This document shows positions 32,195 to 33,925 of a stretch of DNA of 33,925 nucleotides, in pieces. Every line of letters begins with the position of its first letter. The first letter of the stretch is position 1. The position numbers were made by a program, and so were the translations under genes. Source of the stretch: Robiginitomaculum sp. (GTDB lineage Bacteria > Pseudomonadota > Alphaproteobacteria > Caulobacterales > Maricaulaceae). Below the pieces are notes generated by a model. The model saw only the letters and a program-made list of their open reading frames with translations. It was not told the origin of the DNA and did no database searches. The stretch is taken from contig JAESQN010000043.1 in the NCBI GenBank assembly GCA_016765135.1, positions 1-33,925 of the forward strand, given 5' to 3'.

Positions 32195-33682
32195 ATGGCG
32201 GATGTTTTGGAACAATTTGACGAGGACGGCATTGATGCTGAGGACTTGATCCCTAACAGTATCGAGGCTGAACAGGCACTTTTGGGTGCAATCTTGTATG
32301 ATAATGAGGTCTATCACCGGGTCAGCGCAATCGTCACCGCCCAGCATTTCTATAACCCGGTACATGTGCGCATTTTCGAAAGTGTTTCTCTTTTAATCGA
32401 ACACGGCAAGCTGGCTGATGCGATTGTGCTTAAAAACCGCTTCTCCCAGGACGAAACCTTGGTGGATATTGGCGGCATTGATTATCTGGCTTTATTGCTG
32501 GAGGGACGGCCAGACGGGTCTGCGGCGCCTGAATATGCCAAGCTGATATTTGATTTGGCCTTGCGCCGTGAATTGATCCGGCTCGGCGGCGATATCAAAT
32601 CAAACGCCGAAGATCCGGAAAACGAAAACGACGGGCGCATCCAAATCACCGAGGCCGAGGCGCAATTGTTCTCGCTAGCCGAGACAGGTGCCGTGCAAAG
32701 CGGGTTTATCGGCTTTGACAAGGCGCTCATGACATCTATCCAGATGGCCACTGCCGCCTATGAACGCGACGGCGGGTTGTCTGGTCTTGGTACTGGGTTG
32801 CTTGATTTGGACAGGCAATTGGGCGGGCTGCATAAATCTGATTTGATCATCTTGGCCGGGCGACCATCTATGGGGAAAACCGCCCTTGCGACCAATATCG
32901 CTTTCCATGTGGCCAAAAACTATAAGGCCGAGAAAGACGAGAAAGGCATCATGCGCACTGTTGAGGGCGGCGTGGTCGGGTTTTTCTCCCTGGAGATGTC
33001 GTCCGAGCAATTGGCCACACGATTGCTGGCAGAACAATCCAAAGTCCCGTCCAACAAAATCAGGCGCGGCGAAATCACCGAAACCCAATACGGGGATGTG
33101 CGCGAAGCTGCTGAAGCCATTGAGAAAATCCCGCTCCATATTGACGACACGGGTGGTTTGACCATTGGCGCATTGTCGGCGCGGGCCAGGCGGCTCAAGC
33201 GCATGGTTGGTCTTGATCTTATCATTGTGGACTATTTACAATTACTTACCGTTGGCGGCAGATCAAATGATGGTCGTGTGCAAGAAGTAACCCAGATCAC
33301 AATGGGGTTAAAAGCCCTGGCCAAAGAATTGAATGTACCGGTTTTGGCTCTGGCGCAATTGTCGCGGCAAGTTGAACAACGCGACGATAAAAAACCGCAG
33401 CTCGCGGATTTGCGCGAATCTGGTTCCATTGAGCAAGACGCCGATGTGGTGATGTTCGTTTACCGGGAAGAATATTATGTGTCGCGCACCGAACCCCGAG
33501 AAGGCACTGAGGAGCACATGAAATGGCAAGAAGCTATGGAGGTCCTGCACGGCAAGGCCGAGGTCATTGTCGGCAAGCAGCGTCACGGTGCCATTGGCAC
33601 GGTCAAGCTATCATTTGAAGCGCCGCTGACCAAGTTTGGTAACCTGACATTTGATGACCGCTATGATGATAGCCAGCATTAA
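32195..33682 (+). CDS. dnaB: Replicative DNA helicase DnaB
   Basis: DnaB is the hexameric 5'-3' helicase that unwinds the replication fork. The protein has 495 residues. The N-terminal collar domain begins with PNSIEAEQALLGAILYDN. The RecA-like motor has Walker A GRPSMGKT at 222-229 (Lys228), FSLEMSSEQLATRLLAEQS, IIVDYLQLL (Walker B) and ALAQLSRQVEQRDDKKPQLADLRESGSIEQDADVVMFVYREEYY. There is no intein. A charged insert near residue 245 (KAEKDEKGIMRTVEGG) is typical of alphaproteobacteria. The ATG has no strong Shine-Dalgarno sequence. DnaA-box-like sites lie upstream. Confidence 0.97.
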   Translation: MADVLEQFDEDGIDAEDLIPNSIEAEQALLGAILYDNEVYHRVSAIVTAQHFYNPVHVRIFESVSLLIEHGKLADAIVLKNRFSQDETLVDIGGIDYLALLLEGRPDGSAAPEYAKLIFDLALRRELIRLGGDIKSNAEDPENENDGRIQITEAEAQLFSLAETGAVQSGFIGFDKALMTSIQMATAAYERDGGLSGLGTGLLDLDRQLGGLHKSDLIILAGRPSMGKTALATNIAFHVAKNYKAEKDEKGIMRTVEGGVVGFFSLEMSSEQLATRLLAEQSKVPSNKIRRGEITETQYGDVREAAEAIEKIPLHIDDTGGLTIGALSARARRLKRMVGLDLIIVDYLQLLTVGGRSNDGRVQEVTQITMGLKALAKELNVPVLALAQLSRQVEQRDDKKPQLADLRESGSIEQDADVVMFVYREEYYVSRTEPREGTEEHMKWQEAMEVLHGKAEVIVGKQRHGAIGTVKLSFEAPLTKFGNLTFDDRYDDSQH

Positions 33683-33727
33683 TTTCAGGTTCTTATTGTG
33701 ACAATAACCACTCCCACACCCCGCTCA

Positions 33728-33835
33728 TACCCGCGCAGGCGGGTATCCACCTTCATGTTGAGTGGTGGGTCGGTGTTCTCGTTATATATTTGTGTTGTTT
33801 TGGACATCCCACTGGATTCCCCTCTTCAGGGGAAT
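33728..33835. repeat. REP-like inverted doublet
   Basis: Hairpin one is TACCCGC-4-GCGGGTA (33728-33745), hairpin two is ATTCCCCT-4-AGGGGAAT (33816-33835). Their flanks are mirror images (CATACCC ... GGGTATCCA and TGGATTCCC ... GGGAATG), so two related units face each other about 70 nt apart. They resemble the dispersed palindromic elements of many alphaproteobacterial intergenic regions. No transposase is present. Confidence 0.6.
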
Positions 33836-33871
33836 GCCCTAAAGGATAAAAGCGGGAGAGGTAGTATTCTT

Positions 33872-33925
33872 ATGTCTAACTCAAGTTTCGCAAAATGTTT
33901 GCTGGGGGATGCCCTCTTGTTGAAC
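33872..33925 (+). CDS. Possible start of a truncated downstream gene
   Basis: An ATG at 33872 opens a frame (MSNSSFAKCLLGDALLLN) that stays open to the window edge, with GGGAGAGG about 10 nt upstream. It is too short to identify or to be sure it is coding. Confidence 0.2.
   Translation, partial: MSNSSFAKCLLGDALLLN

Noticed and set aside
33693-33707. TTATTGT-G-ACAATAA as the dnaB terminator
   Set aside because: An AT-only stem with a one-base loop and no T-run is not a credible terminator.
1-33925. CRISPR arrays, insertion sequences, tRNA or rRNA genes
   Set aside because: No spaced repeats of CRISPR type, no transposase or integrase frame and no tRNA-like cloverleaf or rRNA segment was noticed; a tRNA scan was not possible by eye.

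Overview
The window is a bacterial chromosome segment, almost certainly from an alphaproteobacterium. The evidence is gene order: acpP-fabF-mltG-yicC-gmk, then rsmA-pdxA-surA-lptG-lptF facing pepA-holC, then an ABC-F ATPase beside ndk, purN-purM, and an HdaA-type DnaA regulator followed by dnaB. Base composition looks moderate (about half GC by eye) except for an AT-rich patch near 22.3-23.3 kb. The order and gene types would suit the Caulobacterales/Maricaulales side of the class, but this is inference. No rRNA, tRNA, CRISPR array or transposase gene was seen.

Layout. 1-7.5 kb is a transport and metabolism block. A leftward group holds an SLC13-type permease, the N-end-rule leucyltransferase bpt and a TRAP-type solute-binding protein. 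Divergent from it, a rightward group holds an AbgT-family transporter, a 3-hydroxyisobutyrate-dehydrogenase-family enzyme and a membrane-anchored endonuclease/exonuclease/phosphatase-fold protein. At 7.5-10.4 kb are an NnrU-like membrane protein (leftward), a QueD-like protein lacking the usual catalytic Cys, and metG. 10.5-14.7 kb carries acpP, fabF, mltG, yicC and gmk. 14.7-20.1 kb is a leftward run (lptF, lptG, surA, pdxA, rsmA) for LPS export and outer-membrane protein folding, with linked vitamin B6 and 16S rRNA methylation genes; lptD, usually found between lptG and surA, is absent. pepA and holC face away from it.

22.3-24.6 kb is the accessory part. An AT-rich, gene-poor stretch carries an 82-bp perfect palindrome. 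Next comes a small ArsR-family repressor gene whose promoter abuts a second, 38-bp perfect palindrome with the same 24-bp core. An I78-inhibitor-like lipoprotein gene and an unrecognised 263-codon gene follow. Conserved genes resume with the ABC-F ATPase and ndk, then a lone TadG-like von Willebrand factor A (vWA) protein, purN-purM, a DUF2066 protein, hdaA and dnaB. Two DnaA-box-like sites lie between hdaA and dnaB. The window ends in a pair of inverted palindromic hairpins resembling a REP doublet.

The most unusual observation is the twin-palindrome/ArsR arrangement. One palindrome is placed as the repressor's own operator. The larger one controls no visible gene, which suggests either a mobile or duplicated operator cassette or a lost target gene. 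Also worth checking are the QueD-like protein with replaced active-site residues, the DnaA sites ahead of dnaB, and the missing lptD.
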